DNA of 64,000 nt from Streptomyces alboflavus (lineage in GTDB: Bacteria; Actinomycetota; Actinomycetes; Streptomycetales; Streptomycetaceae): contig NZ_JNXT01000003.1 of the NCBI RefSeq assembly GCF_000716675.1, positions 310,001-374,000 of the forward strand. The letters run 5' to 3'. A model generated the notes under the pieces. It saw only the letters and a program-made list of their open reading frames with translations. It was not told where the DNA came from and searched no databases. This document shows positions 43,856-52,842 of this stretch, in pieces; position 1 is the stretch's first letter; every line of letters begins with the position of its first letter. A program made the translations under genes and the position numbers.

Positions 43856-45427
43856 CTAACGGGGGAGCCGGAGCGTGAAGACTGTCGACCCCGGAGCACT
43901 GGTCACGTCGATGGTGCCGTTGTGGGCCCGGATCAGGGACCGGGCGACGGCGAGGCCGAGGCCGCTGCCGCCGCGGTCGCGGGTGCGGGCCTTGTCCACG
44001 CGGTAGAAGCGGTCGAAGACCCGCTCCTGGTCGGCCGCGGGGATGCCGGGACCGGAGTCGGCGACCCGCACGACCACGGCGTCGGGGGAGACGGACAGCG
44101 TCAGCGACACCTCGGTGCCGGGCGGGGTGTGCACGGCCGCGTTGGTGAGGAGGTTGTCCAGGACCTGCCGGACGCGGAGCGGGTCGAGACGCAGCCGCAC
44201 CACCGGGTCGCTGTCCACGGGCACCGCCGGGTCGCTGCCCACGAGCGCCGCCGGGGCACCTTCGCCCCGCCCCGCCGACTCACTCACCTCGCGTACCGCC
44301 AGGTCACCGCCGCCCCGCCCCGCCGAGTCACCCTCCACACGCCCCGCCGGATCCCCGTCCACCCGCACCGTCAGCGGATGCCCGGGACGGCCCGCCCGGA
44401 ACGCGTCCGCCGCCTCGTTCACGAGCCGCACCGGGTCCGAGTCCTCCAGGCGCAGCGGCGTCTCCACGTCGGCGGCGTCCAGGCGGGCGAGCAGGAGCAG
44501 GTCGTCGAGGAGGAGGCCCATCCTGGCCGCCTCGGCGCGCAGCCGTGCCAGGTGCTTGTCCCGCTCGGCGGGCTCGTTGGCGGCCGCGTACTGGAACAGG
44601 TCCGCGTAGCCGCGTACCGACATCAGGGGCGTGCGCAGCTCGTGCGACGCGTCCGCCACGAACCGGCGCAGCCGCTGCTCCGCCTCGGTGCGGACGGCGA
44701 GCGAGTCGTCGATGTGCTCCAGCATCGTGTTGAAGGCGGTGCGCAGCTCGCCGACCTCCGGGCCGCCCGCGTCGGAGTCGACGCGGACCGGAAGGCGGGC
44801 CGAGTCGGTGAAGTCGTGCGAGGTGATGCCGCGGGCCGTGTGCGCCATGTCGCTCAGCGGCTTGAGTCCACGGCGCAGCAGGGCACGGCCCAGGACCACC
44901 AGGCCGACCAGGGCGAGCGCGAACGCGACGATCTGGACCATGAGCAGCCGGTCCATGGTCTTCTCGATGTCCTCCAGGGGCGCCGCGGTGACGAGGACGA
45001 CGCCGGGACTGACCTCACAGGCCCGCAGCCGGTAGTCGCCCTGCCCCTTGATGTGCGCGGTGCGGAACACCTCCTTCGCCCCCGAGTCGCGCTGGACCTC
45101 GGCGACGGCGGAGAGCTTCCCGGCGTCCGACGGCACCTCACTGGGCCTGCGCAGCACGGCCTCGTCGTCCGTGACGTCGTACACGGCCGTGTACCAGCGG
45201 TAGAACGGCTGCCGCTCCACCGTGCCGTGCCGCTCGGCGTCCTTGGCCTGGGTGCCCTGGACCAGCGCCATCTGGCTGTTGAGCTGGTGCTCCAGATAGT
45301 CCCGCATGTACGTCGACAGGGCGGTGCCGACGACGGCGAACACGGCGAGCGACAGCACGCCGAGGCCGAGGGCGAGCCGGGTGCCCAGGCGCATCCTGCG
45401 GTACGTCCGCGCGAACCGGCGGATCAC
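43856..45427 (-). CDS. two-component sensor histidine kinase
   Basis: A 523-aa kinase: membrane helices at about 17-38 and 162-182, an extracytoplasmic sensor between them, a HAMP linker, the phospho-His H262 in VADASHELRTPL, and the HATPase motifs (LLTNAAVHT, DSGPGIP, GGSGLGLA). Between the dimerisation and ATPase parts is a roughly 50-aa insert of repeated (D/E)xxPAGR-like units, unusual for the family. GTG overlaps the regulator's stop (GTGA), so it is coupled. Its signal is unknown; the divergent redox operon suggests an envelope or redox signal. Confidence 0.92.
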   Translation of the reverse strand: MIRRFARTYRRMRLGTRLALGLGVLSLAVFAVVGTALSTYMRDYLEHQLNSQMALVQGTQAKDAERHGTVERQPFYRWYTAVYDVTDDEAVLRRPSEVPSDAGKLSAVAEVQRDSGAKEVFRTAHIKGQGDYRLRACEVSPGVVLVTAAPLEDIEKTMDRLLMVQIVAFALALVGLVVLGRALLRRGLKPLSDMAHTARGITSHDFTDSARLPVRVDSDAGGPEVGELRTAFNTMLEHIDDSLAVRTEAEQRLRRFVADASHELRTPLMSVRGYADLFQYAAANEPAERDKHLARLRAEAARMGLLLDDLLLLARLDAADVETPLRLEDSDPVRLVNEAADAFRAGRPGHPLTVRVDGDPAGRVEGDSAGRGGGDLAVREVSESAGRGEGAPAALVGSDPAVPVDSDPVVRLRLDPLRVRQVLDNLLTNAAVHTPPGTEVSLTLSVSPDAVVVRVADSGPGIPAADQERVFDRFYRVDKARTRDRGGSGLGLAVARSLIRAHNGTIDVTSAPGSTVFTLRLPR

Positions 45428-46122
45428 TCGGCGACCTGTCGCACCACGTACCCCACGCCCCGCACGGTGTGGATGAGCGCCGCGCCGCCGTCGTCCGGGT
45501 CGTCGAGCTTGCGGCGCAGCCGGCTGACGACCAGCTCCACGACGTTGGAGCGGCCCCCGAATCCGTACTCCCAGACGTGGTCGAGGATCTGCGCCTTGGT
45601 GAGGACGGTCGGTGACTTGCGCATCAGATAGCGAAGGACCTCGTACTCGGTGGGTGTGAGCGTGCGGAGCCGCTCGCCGCGCCGCACCTCGCGGGTGTCC
45701 TCGTCCATCGTCAGGTCCGACACCTGGAGCACCGAGCGCTTGAAGCCGGGACCGGCGCTGCGGCGGAGCACGGTCCGCAGGCGGGCCATCAGCTCCTCCA
45801 CCGCGAACGGCTTGACCAGGTAGTCGTCGCCGCCCCTGGTCAGGCCCGCGACCCGGTCGGAGACCCCGTCCCGCGCGGTGAGGAACACCACCGGCACCAT
45901 CGTCCCGGACGCCCGCAGCCGGTCGAGCACGGCGAAGCCGTCCAGGCCGGGCAGCATCAGGTCGAGCACCACGATGTCCGGCTGGAACTCCGCCGCCCGG
46001 CGCAGGGCCTCCTCGCCGGTGTGCGCGGTGACTGCGTCCCAGCCCTCGTAGCGGGCGACCGTCGCCACCAGGTCGGCGATCGGCGGGTCGTCGTCCACGA
46101 CGAGAAGGCGCACTTTTTCCAC
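45424..46122 (-). CDS. OmpR-family response regulator
   Basis: A 232-aa regulator with receiver acidic pocket VVDDDPP (10-12), phospho-acceptor D54 in VVLDLMLPGLDG, and the switch Lys in YLVKPFAVEEL. The C-terminal winged helix has TPTEYEVLRYLMRKSPTVLT and SNVVELVVSRLRRKL. The start is uncertain between GTG 46122 and GTG 46140. Divergent from the ferric-reductase-like operon 153 bp away, a likely target. Confidence 0.92.
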   Translation of the reverse strand: MEKVRLLVVDDDPPIADLVATVARYEGWDAVTAHTGEEALRRAAEFQPDIVVLDLMLPGLDGFAVLDRLRASGTMVPVVFLTARDGVSDRVAGLTRGGDDYLVKPFAVEELMARLRTVLRRSAGPGFKRSVLQVSDLTMDEDTREVRRGERLRTLTPTEYEVLRYLMRKSPTVLTKAQILDHVWEYGFGGRSNVVELVVSRLRRKLDDPDDGGAALIHTVRGVGYVVRQVAE

Positions 46123-46275
46123 CCGCCCATAGTGCGCCACGCGCCCGCGGCCACCCCAGCCGCCCACCGCCCCGCGCCCACATCGATAGGCACTTGAAAG
46201 TTCAGCGACAGGAAAACGACAGCTCCCGGCGGGCAGTCTCGTAGCTCCCAGGCGCCGATCTAGGAGTTGCCGCCC

Positions 46276-47613
46276 GTGACGACCCTCCACCGTGTTGAGC
46301 CACCCCGGACGGCGGTCCGCCCGAAAGCGGTGGCCCGCGCCGGTCTGTACGCCCTGCTCGCGGCGAACGTCGCCGTCGTGACCGTGTTCTTCGTCCAGGC
46401 CGGGTTCGCCTCCAACGCCCTCATCGTGACGGGCCGCCTCGCCGGGCTCTACGCCGCGCTCCTGATGGCCTTCCAGCTGCTGCTCGTCGCCCGGCTGCCG
46501 TTCTTCGACCGCCGCATCGGCATGGACCGGCTGACGTCCTGGCACCGCTGGGTCGGCTTCGGCCTGCTGTGGCTCCTGGTCGCGCACGGCGTGTTCATCG
46601 TCTTCGGCTACGCCCAGGCCTCGTCGATGGGCCCGGTCGACCAGCTCGTCGACCTCGCGGAGACCGTCGAGGGCGTGTTGCGCGCCATCGTCGCCATGGC
46701 CCTGATCATGGTGGTCGGCGCGGTCTCGGCCCGCTACGCCCGGCGCCGACTGGCGTACGAGACCTGGCACTTCATCCACCTCTACACCTACCTCGCGGTG
46801 GTCCTCGCCTTCACCCACCAGGTCGCGGCGGGCTCGACCTTCACGGCCTCGGCGACCGCGACGGCGTACTGGTACGCGCTGTGGGGCACGGCTCTCGGCG
46901 CGGTGCTCGTGGGGCGTGTCGTCCTGCCCGTGAGGCGCAATCTGCGCCACCGGCTGCGGGTGACGGCGGTCGTGCCCGAGTCGGACCACGTCGTCTCGAT
47001 CTACGTCTCGGGCCGCGACCTGGACCGGCTGCCCGCCCGCGCCGGGCAGTTCTTCCTCTGGCGGTTCTTGACCAGGGACCGCTGGTGGCAGGCCAATCCG
47101 TTCTCCCTGTCGGCGGCCCCCGACGGCACCCACCTGAGGCTCACCGCGAAGACCGCGGGCGACGGCACCGCGGCCCTGCGCCACCTCAAGGTCGGCACCA
47201 GGGTGTTCGCCGAGGGCCCCTACGGCGCCTTCACCACGATGCACCGCACCCGCCCCGACACCCTGCTCATCGCGGGCGGCGTCGGCATCACCCCCATGCG
47301 CGCCCTCCTCGAAGAGCTGCACGGCCACGTCGTGCTCATCTACCGGGTGGCCACCGACCAGGACGCGGTCCTCTACGCCGAGCTGACCGAGCTGGCCCAC
47401 GCCAAGGGCGCCGAACTGCACCTGGTCACCGGCCCCGCCGTCCCCGACAAGCTGGCCCCGCGCGACATCGCCACCCTCGTGCCCGACGTGGCCGACCGGG
47501 ACGTCTACGTCTGCGGACCGCCCGGCATGACCACCGCCGTCCTGCGCACCCTGGGCGACCTGGGTGTCCCCAGGGCCCAGATACACGCCGAGCGCTTCAG
47601 CCTGGCCGGATGA
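46276..47613 (+). CDS. ferric-reductase-like transmembrane flavoprotein
   Basis: A 445-aa membrane reductase. Six helices carry heme-ligand histidines (LTSWHRWVGFGLLWLLVAHG and YETWHFIHLYTYLAVVLAFTHQ). The C-terminal half is a ferredoxin-NADP reductase domain with FSLSAAP (FAD), GGVGITPMRALLEE and VYVCGPPGMT (NAD(P)H). It would move electrons from NAD(P)H through heme to the outer face. The two genes downstream make and flavinylate a likely acceptor. GTG with TAGGAG upstream. Confidence 0.9.
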   Translation: MTTLHRVEPPRTAVRPKAVARAGLYALLAANVAVVTVFFVQAGFASNALIVTGRLAGLYAALLMAFQLLLVARLPFFDRRIGMDRLTSWHRWVGFGLLWLLVAHGVFIVFGYAQASSMGPVDQLVDLAETVEGVLRAIVAMALIMVVGAVSARYARRRLAYETWHFIHLYTYLAVVLAFTHQVAAGSTFTASATATAYWYALWGTALGAVLVGRVVLPVRRNLRHRLRVTAVVPESDHVVSIYVSGRDLDRLPARAGQFFLWRFLTRDRWWQANPFSLSAAPDGTHLRLTAKTAGDGTAALRHLKVGTRVFAEGPYGAFTTMHRTRPDTLLIAGGVGITPMRALLEELHGHVVLIYRVATDQDAVLYAELTELAHAKGAELHLVTGPAVPDKLAPRDIATLVPDVADRDVYVCGPPGMTTAVLRTLGDLGVPRAQIHAERFSLAG

Positions 47614-47626
47614 CGAGGGGAACACG

Positions 47627-48040
47627 ATGAAGCGAGCACTGCCCGTCCTGGCCCTGACCGCCGCCGCGGTGATCCCGCTGTGGCGCTACGAACCGTCCCT
47701 CGGCTCGACGTCCACCGAGGCCGCCCCTGCCCCCACGCCCTCCTCCCCACCGGCGTCGTCCTCCGACGGCACCGTCACGAGGACCGTCCAGGGCTCGACC
47801 GTCACCACGGAGAAGGGCCCCGTCCAGGTCGAGGTGACCTTCGAGGGTGACCGGATCAGCTCCGTACGCATGCTCAAGCAGCCCCACCACCCGCAGACCA
47901 CGGCCGCCGTGCCGAAACTGGTCGAGGAGACGCTGTCCGAGCAGAGCGCCGACGTCGACACGGTGTCCGGCGCGACCGTCACCAGCGACGGCTACAAGGA
48001 GTCGCTGCAGGCCGCGATCGACGCGAAGGGCGGCGCCTGA
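47627..48040 (+). CDS. exported FMN-binding domain protein
   Basis: A 137-aa protein with an N-terminal hydrophobic segment (4-18) that anchors or exports it, a Pro/Ser linker, and an FMN_bind domain. DTVSGATVT at 111-119 is the consensus for covalent FMN attachment by ApbE, with T117 as acceptor. It accepts electrons from the ferric-reductase-like protein encoded 13 bp upstream. Confidence 0.9.
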   Translation: MKRALPVLALTAAAVIPLWRYEPSLGSTSTEAAPAPTPSSPPASSSDGTVTRTVQGSTVTTEKGPVQVEVTFEGDRISSVRMLKQPHHPQTTAAVPKLVEETLSEQSADVDTVSGATVTSDGYKESLQAAIDAKGGA

Positions 48041-48041
48041 C

Positions 48042-48767
48042 GTGCTGCGCGTCGAACACGTCATGGGCTTCCCCGTCTCGGTGCGCGTGGACGAGGGGGC
48101 GGCCGAGCCGGAGGCCGCCGCGGACGCGGTGTTCGCGTGGCTGCGCCAGGCCGATGCGCGGTTCAGCCCGTTCAAGCCCGACAGCGAGGTGTCCCGCCTG
48201 GACCGGGGCGAGGTCCCGGCCGACGAGATCAGCCCGGACCTCCTGGAGATCCTCACGCTGTGCGAGGACTACCGGGTCGCGACCCGCGGCGCCTTCGACG
48301 TCCGTCTTCCCGGGCGCGGCCTCGACCCCTGCGCGGTGGTGAAGGGCTGGTCGGTGCAGAAGGCGGCGGACCTCCTCGCGGCCGCCGGGGCCACCCGGTT
48401 CTGCGTGAACGCCGGGGGAGACGTCGTCGTGTCCGGCGGGCCCTGGCGGGTCGGCGTACGCCACCCCGAGCACGCCGACCGGCTGTGCACGGTCCTGGAC
48501 CTCACCGAGGGCGCGGTCGCCACGTCCGCACGGTACGAGCGCGGCGACCACATCCTCGACGGCCGCACCGGCCGCCCGGTCCGTGGCCTGCTCAGCCTGA
48601 CCGTCGCGGCCGCGTCGCTGACCGAGGCGGACGCCACCGCGACGGCGGCGTTCGCGATGGGCACCGAGGGCATCGAATGGGCCGCCTCGCGGGAGGGCTG
48701 CGAGGTGTTCGCGGTGGACGAGGGGCAGCGGGTGCTGCGGACGGCGGGGTTCCCCGTCGCCGCGTGA
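48042..48767 (+). CDS. apbE: FAD:protein FMN transferase ApbE
   Basis: A 241-aa ApbE protein: MGFPVSVRV near the start, FSPFKPDSEVSRLDRGE, GAFDVRLPG, VVKGWSVQKAADLL, FCVNAGGDVVVSG and the late TEADATATAAFAMG. It transfers FMN from FAD to the threonine of FMN-binding proteins, here the one encoded 1 bp upstream. No lipoprotein signal is seen, so it may work on the inner face. Confidence 0.92.
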   Translation: MLRVEHVMGFPVSVRVDEGAAEPEAAADAVFAWLRQADARFSPFKPDSEVSRLDRGEVPADEISPDLLEILTLCEDYRVATRGAFDVRLPGRGLDPCAVVKGWSVQKAADLLAAAGATRFCVNAGGDVVVSGGPWRVGVRHPEHADRLCTVLDLTEGAVATSARYERGDHILDGRTGRPVRGLLSLTVAAASLTEADATATAAFAMGTEGIEWAASREGCEVFAVDEGQRVLRTAGFPVAA

Positions 48768-48822
48768 GGGCCGGGGCGGGGCCGTCGAGTTCGAGGCCGA
48801 CGGGGGCGAGTGTCGGTGCGGG

Positions 48823-49395
48823 TCAGTCCGGCAGCAGGTGTGCCACGAGGGTGCGGGTCCACTCGGGGGTGAGCGGATCGTTCGTGAAGACGCCCCGGTA
48901 GTAGAGGGGGGCGAGCACGGCGTCCGTGGTGCGCTCCAGGGTGGGGGGCTGGCCGCCCCGGGCCCGCTCCCGTTCCAGGATGGCTTCGAGCTGCTGCTGG
49001 CGTTCCCCGCGGCACGCGGCGGCGCCCTGCTCCCCGCCGATGCCGATGGTGGCGCGCACCAGGGCGAGGGTGTCCGGGTCGCAGAGGTCCTTGGCGAGGT
49101 CGGACGCGTAGCGCTCCAGGTCGCCGCGGAGGCTCCCGGTGTCCGGCACCACGATGTCGCCGGAGAAACGGCTGGTCGCGACGTCGGCGAGCAGCTCGCC
49201 GACGGTGCCCCAGCGGCGGTAGACCGTGGTGGCGTGCACGCCCGCGCGGGTGGCGAGGACCGGGATCGTCAGCGGCTCGCCGGGGTCGTCGGCGACCAGT
49301 TCCCTGACGGCCAGGTGGACGGCCGCGCGGACTCGGGCGGAGCGGCCTCCGGGTCGGCTTCCGGCTCCCGGGGCGGGCGATGCGGTGGTGGACAC
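48823..49395 (-). CDS. TetR-family regulator of the adjacent MFS exporter
   Basis: A 190-aa TetR protein; the helix-turn-helix is LTIPVLATRAGVHATTVYRRWG at about 42-63. The rest is a ligand domain with a C-terminal TetR_C-like part. It is divergent from an MFS exporter with a palindromic operator between them, so it most likely represses both. Confidence 0.88.
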   Translation of the reverse strand: MSTTASPAPGAGSRPGGRSARVRAAVHLAVRELVADDPGEPLTIPVLATRAGVHATTVYRRWGTVGELLADVATSRFSGDIVVPDTGSLRGDLERYASDLAKDLCDPDTLALVRATIGIGGEQGAAACRGERQQQLEAILERERARGGQPPTLERTTDAVLAPLYYRGVFTNDPLTPEWTRTLVAHLLPD

Positions 49396-49411
49396 CCGGC
49401 CAGTATCGCAC

Positions 49412-49440
49412 TGATCACTGCGCTAGTAGTGCAGCGATCA
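49412..49440. promoter_or_regulatory. TetR-type operator between regulator and MFS gene
   Basis: An imperfect 29-bp palindrome, TGATCACTGC near one end and GCAGCGATCA at the other, lies 17 bp upstream of the TetR start. Further ATCACTGCG and ATCATTGCG half-sites follow at 49436-49485 towards the MFS gene. Confidence 0.55.
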
Positions 49441-49494
49441 CTGCGTTTGTGTTAGCGTCACACCACTAACGCACAGATCATTGCGAGATTCATT

Positions 49495-50766
49495 GTGTCT
49501 GTTGACTCTGCCGTATCCGCTGACTCTGCTGTCTCCGCCCTACGTTCCGACAAGGACACCCACCGTCTGCCGCGCGTGGCCGCCTTCCCCGGCGTGGCCG
49601 CCGTCTTCGTCGTCTTCCTGGCCGCCTCCAGCGTGCCGTCCCCGCTCTACTCGATCTACCAGCAGCAATGGCACTTCTCCGCATGGGTGCTCACCGTCGT
49701 CTTCGCCCTGTACGTGGTCGGCCTGCTGGGCTCCCTGCTCACCGTCGGGGCGCTGTCGGACCACCTCGGCCGACGGCCCGTGCTGGCCGCGGCGGTCGCG
49801 CTGGAGGCGGTCGCGCTCGTCCTCTTCCTCACCGCCGGGAACGTGACCGTCCTGGCTGCCGCCCGGGTGCTGCAGGGCATCGCCACGGGTGCGGCGACGA
49901 CCACCCTGAGCGCCACCCTCGTCGACCTCGAACCGCCGCACGCCCGTGGTCGGGCGGGCGTGGTGACCTCCGTGGCGCCCCTGACCGGGCTCGCTCTCGG
50001 CGCTCTCGGCTCCGGCTTCCTGGTGGCGTTCGGGCCCGCCCCGACGCGCCTCGTGTACGCCCTGCTCCTGGGCGCCATGGTGCTCGCGGCGGCGCTCACC
50101 GCCGTCCTGCCGGAGACCTCCCCGCGGCGGCCGGGAGCCGTCGCCTCCCTGCGTCCACGGGCCGCGCTGCCCGCGCATCTGCGCGCCGACATCGTCCCGG
50201 TGGTGCCCGCGATGGTCGCAGGATGGGCGCTGGCCGGTCTGTTCCTCTCCCTCGGCCCGTCCGTCGCGGCCCAGTTGCTGGGGCTGCACAGCCGCCTGGT
50301 CGGTGGCGTCGTCGTGACGCTGCTCGCGGGCACGGGGGCGCTCGCGGTCGCCGTGCTGCGCTCACGGTCCGCGTCCGCGTTGCTCGCCCCCTCGTCGGCG
50401 CTGCTCGGGATCGGCGTCCTCGCCGCGCTCGCCGGCATCGTGGCGGACCTCGTCTGGCTCTGCGCCGCGGGCACGGTCGTCGCGGGTGTCGGCCTCGGCG
50501 CCTCGGTCCTCGCCACGTTCGGCACCTTCGCCCGCCTCGCCAGACCGCATGAGCGCAGCGCACTCTTCGCTTCTGCGAACATCATCTGCTACCTCGGCAA
50601 CAGTGTGCCCGCCGTGCTCGGTGGCATCGCCGTCACCGCCCTGGGCCTGCGGACCGCGACCGAGATATACGCGCTGACGATCGTCGTGATCGTCTCGGTC
50701 GCCTTCCTGCTGCGCATGAACCAACTGCGTACCCAGCGCCGTGCGGTCGTGACCCCGGGGGAGTGA
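49495..50766 (+). CDS. MFS transporter (drug exporter type)
   Basis: A 423-aa protein with twelve predicted helices. The loop motif GALSDHLGRRPVL (between helices 2 and 3) is the MFS signature, and VLQGIATGAATTTLSATLVD fits motif C of exporters. It has an N-terminal Ser/Ala stretch of 28 residues before the first helix. Start GTG. Regulated by the divergent TetR, probably induced by its substrate. Confidence 0.9.
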   Translation: MSVDSAVSADSAVSALRSDKDTHRLPRVAAFPGVAAVFVVFLAASSVPSPLYSIYQQQWHFSAWVLTVVFALYVVGLLGSLLTVGALSDHLGRRPVLAAAVALEAVALVLFLTAGNVTVLAAARVLQGIATGAATTTLSATLVDLEPPHARGRAGVVTSVAPLTGLALGALGSGFLVAFGPAPTRLVYALLLGAMVLAAALTAVLPETSPRRPGAVASLRPRAALPAHLRADIVPVVPAMVAGWALAGLFLSLGPSVAAQLLGLHSRLVGGVVVTLLAGTGALAVAVLRSRSASALLAPSSALLGIGVLAALAGIVADLVWLCAAGTVVAGVGLGASVLATFGTFARLARPHERSALFASANIICYLGNSVPAVLGGIAVTALGLRTATEIYALTIVVIVSVAFLLRMNQLRTQRRAVVTPGE

Positions 50767-50875
50767 GACGCCGATCCACGACAGCCGCGGCATCCCCTGC
50801 TCCACGTACGCCAAGACCCCGGCGACCGCCCGATACGGAACCACCTCGTACGTAAGCGAAAGAAGGACAGATACC

Positions 50876-51679
50876 GTGCCGACCCCGAACAGCAGAATCA
50901 GCAAGCACCTGGTCGCCCCGCGATCCGGCCACACGACGATCCACTACACGGCCGAAGGACCGGCCGAAGGACCGGCCCTGGTCCTCGTCCACGGCTGGGC
51001 GTGCGACCGCGGCGACTTCGACGCCGTGACCCGGCACCTGCCCGACGACCACCGCGTCCTTGCGGTCGACCTCGCCGAGCACGGCGCGTCACGGTCGACG
51101 CGCGAGGTGTGGACCATACGGGAGTTCGCCCGGGACGTGGCGGCGGTCCTGGAGGCCGAGTCGGTGACCGAGGCCGTCGTGGCCGGGCACTCCCTCGGCG
51201 CGGCGGTCGCCGTCGAGGTCGGCCGGCTGCTGCCCGGCACTGTCTCGCACGTGGTCGCGCTCGACGGACTGCACTACCTGTCCCTGTTCCCGGCGCAGAA
51301 CGACGAACAGGCCGACGCCTTTGTGGGGCTGTTCCGCGACGACTTCGCGGGGGCGGTGCGCGGCCTCGTCGAAGGGGGTTCGCCGGCCGGGACCGATCAG
51401 GCGCTCATGGACGCCTACTTCGAGAAGATGGTCGCGGTGCGGCAGCCCGCGGGCCTGCGCGCCATCGAGGGCCTGGTGCACTGGGACATGGACGCGGCGC
51501 TGCGCGAGACGAAGCAGCCGATCACCGTGTTCGCCGTGCGCGACCTGGTGACGCAGGAAGCGATCGACCGCTACGGCGACCGCTTCGACATCGTGCCCGT
51601 CGACCTCGGCACCCATCACTTCCCTGTGGAGGCCCCCGAAGCCACGGCGAAGCTGTTGGCCGGCTTGCGGAGCCGATGA
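50876..51679 (+). CDS. alpha/beta hydrolase
   Basis: A 267-aa hydrolase with VLVHGWACDRGDF (oxyanion hole), the nucleophile elbow GHSLGAAVA, and the late His in LGTHHFPVEAP. The start is GTG with AGAAGGA upstream. It follows the MFS exporter by 109 bp on the same strand; common regulation is possible. Substrate unknown. Confidence 0.85.
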   Translation: MPTPNSRISKHLVAPRSGHTTIHYTAEGPAEGPALVLVHGWACDRGDFDAVTRHLPDDHRVLAVDLAEHGASRSTREVWTIREFARDVAAVLEAESVTEAVVAGHSLGAAVAVEVGRLLPGTVSHVVALDGLHYLSLFPAQNDEQADAFVGLFRDDFAGAVRGLVEGGSPAGTDQALMDAYFEKMVAVRQPAGLRAIEGLVHWDMDAALRETKQPITVFAVRDLVTQEAIDRYGDRFDIVPVDLGTHHFPVEAPEATAKLLAGLRSR

Positions 51680-51727
51680 GAGGTCGGTGTGGGCCGGGGG
51701 GCCACCTCCGCCCACACCGGAAACGCG

Positions 51728-51916
51728 TCAGTTGAGCACGCGCAGTACCGCCCGGACCACTCCTGTCACTCCGCGCGCGATCCACCCGAGCAGTCCCGTT
51801 TCCACGGCCAGTTCACCGGCCGTGGAAACGGATTCACCGGTCGACCCCGCACGGCACCTGGAGCAGGAACGGGGCCAACGGCGCTTTCGCCCACCGCACG
51901 TCTTGCATATCGCCAT
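51728..51916 (-). CDS. small zinc-ribbon-like protein
   Basis: A 62-aa protein starting MAICKTCGGRKRRWPRSCSR; two CxxC pairs (C4/C7 and C17/C20) could hold zinc. The C-terminal half ends in an amphipathic or hydrophobic helix (GLLGWIARGVTGVVRAVLRV) that may sit on the membrane. I do not recognise the family. It overlaps nothing and is downstream of the LuxR-type gene on the same strand. Too small to be certain. Confidence 0.5.
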   Translation of the reverse strand: MAICKTCGGRKRRWPRSCSRCRAGSTGESVSTAGELAVETGLLGWIARGVTGVVRAVLRVLN

Positions 51917-52007
51917 GATCCCATTCTGCCCTGCCGCCACCCCCTCCCGTGGATCGTCTCCCACCGGAGGAACCCGGACAGCCGCCCGTCCGCACCCGGC
52001 GCTTCGT

Positions 52008-52754
52008 CTAGATGTACCCCTCGCGCAGCGCATACGCCACGGCGTGCGACCTGTTGCGCAGGTGGAGCCGGGTCGTGAGGCCGTGCATGACGTTCTTGAC
52101 GGTGCGTTCGGAGTACGACAGCTTCGTCGCGATCTCGGAGGTGTCGAGGCCCTCGGCCACCAGGCGCACGACGTCCACCTCGCGGGGCGTGAGGCCCAGC
52201 GTGGTGCCCGGCTGGTCGGTGCCGCCGCGGTGGAGGCGCCCGACCTGGCCGATGAGGCGGCCGAGGAGGTCCGGCGGCAGGTCGCCGCCGCCCTTGGCGG
52301 TGGTCAGGACGGCCTGCACCAGGCGGTGCGTGGTGGCCTCACGGCGCCAGACGATGGCTCCCACACCGCACTCGATGACATCGAGGAGCTCGTTCTCGCG
52401 GACCGTGCCGACGACGAGCACGGCACGCGTGCCCTCGCTGCGCACGGTCCGCCGCAGCCGGGCGAGCGCGGCCTCGTCGAGGACGTCCTCGATGAGCAAC
52501 GCGACGGAGGCGTGCCCGGAGTCCTCGCACAGCTCGACCTCGGGATGGCGCCGCAGCTGGCTGAGGACCCCCTCGCGGCTGATCGGGTCGGGCGCGGTGA
52601 CGCTGACCTTGACCCGGGTCGCCTTGGGCGCGGCGGGAGCCGAGGCCGCGGAGACAGCAGAGGGCGCGGAAGGTATGGAGGGCACGAGGGAGACGGGTGA
52701 TGCGGGGGACACGGAGGAAACGGAGGGCACGGCGGACGGGTGCGACGCGGACAA
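52008..52754 (-). CDS. LuxR-family DNA-binding regulator with degenerate receiver
   Basis: A 248-aa protein. The first 45 residues are Ser/Ala/Pro-rich and disordered. A receiver-like domain follows (VKVSVTAPDPISREGVLSQL), but at the phosphorylation site it reads VALLIEDVLDE, so phosphorylation is doubtful. The C-terminal LuxR helix-turn-helix (LGLTPREVDVVRLVAEGLDT, SERTVKNVMHGLTTRL) is intact. Orphan regulator, target unknown. Confidence 0.85.
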   Translation of the reverse strand: MSASHPSAVPSVSSVSPASPVSLVPSIPSAPSAVSAASAPAAPKATRVKVSVTAPDPISREGVLSQLRRHPEVELCEDSGHASVALLIEDVLDEAALARLRRTVRSEGTRAVLVVGTVRENELLDVIECGVGAIVWRREATTHRLVQAVLTTAKGGGDLPPDLLGRLIGQVGRLHRGGTDQPGTTLGLTPREVDVVRLVAEGLDTSEIATKLSYSERTVKNVMHGLTTRLHLRNRSHAVAYALREGYI

Positions 52755-52792
52755 GGGACTTCCTCACTTCTGCGGCTGAGGCTTCGGTGGTG

Positions 52793-52834
52793 CGCCGGGC
52801 GCCGCCGACACGGGGGATCGGCGGCGCCCGGTGT
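52793..52834 (-). terminator. terminator of the FG-GAP protein gene
   Basis: A perfect 14-bp stem (CCGGGCGCCGCCGA / TCGGCGGCGCCCGG) with a 9-nt loop, just past the stop of the FG-GAP gene on the minus strand. Confidence 0.75.
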
Positions 52835-52842
52835 TCAGAGGG

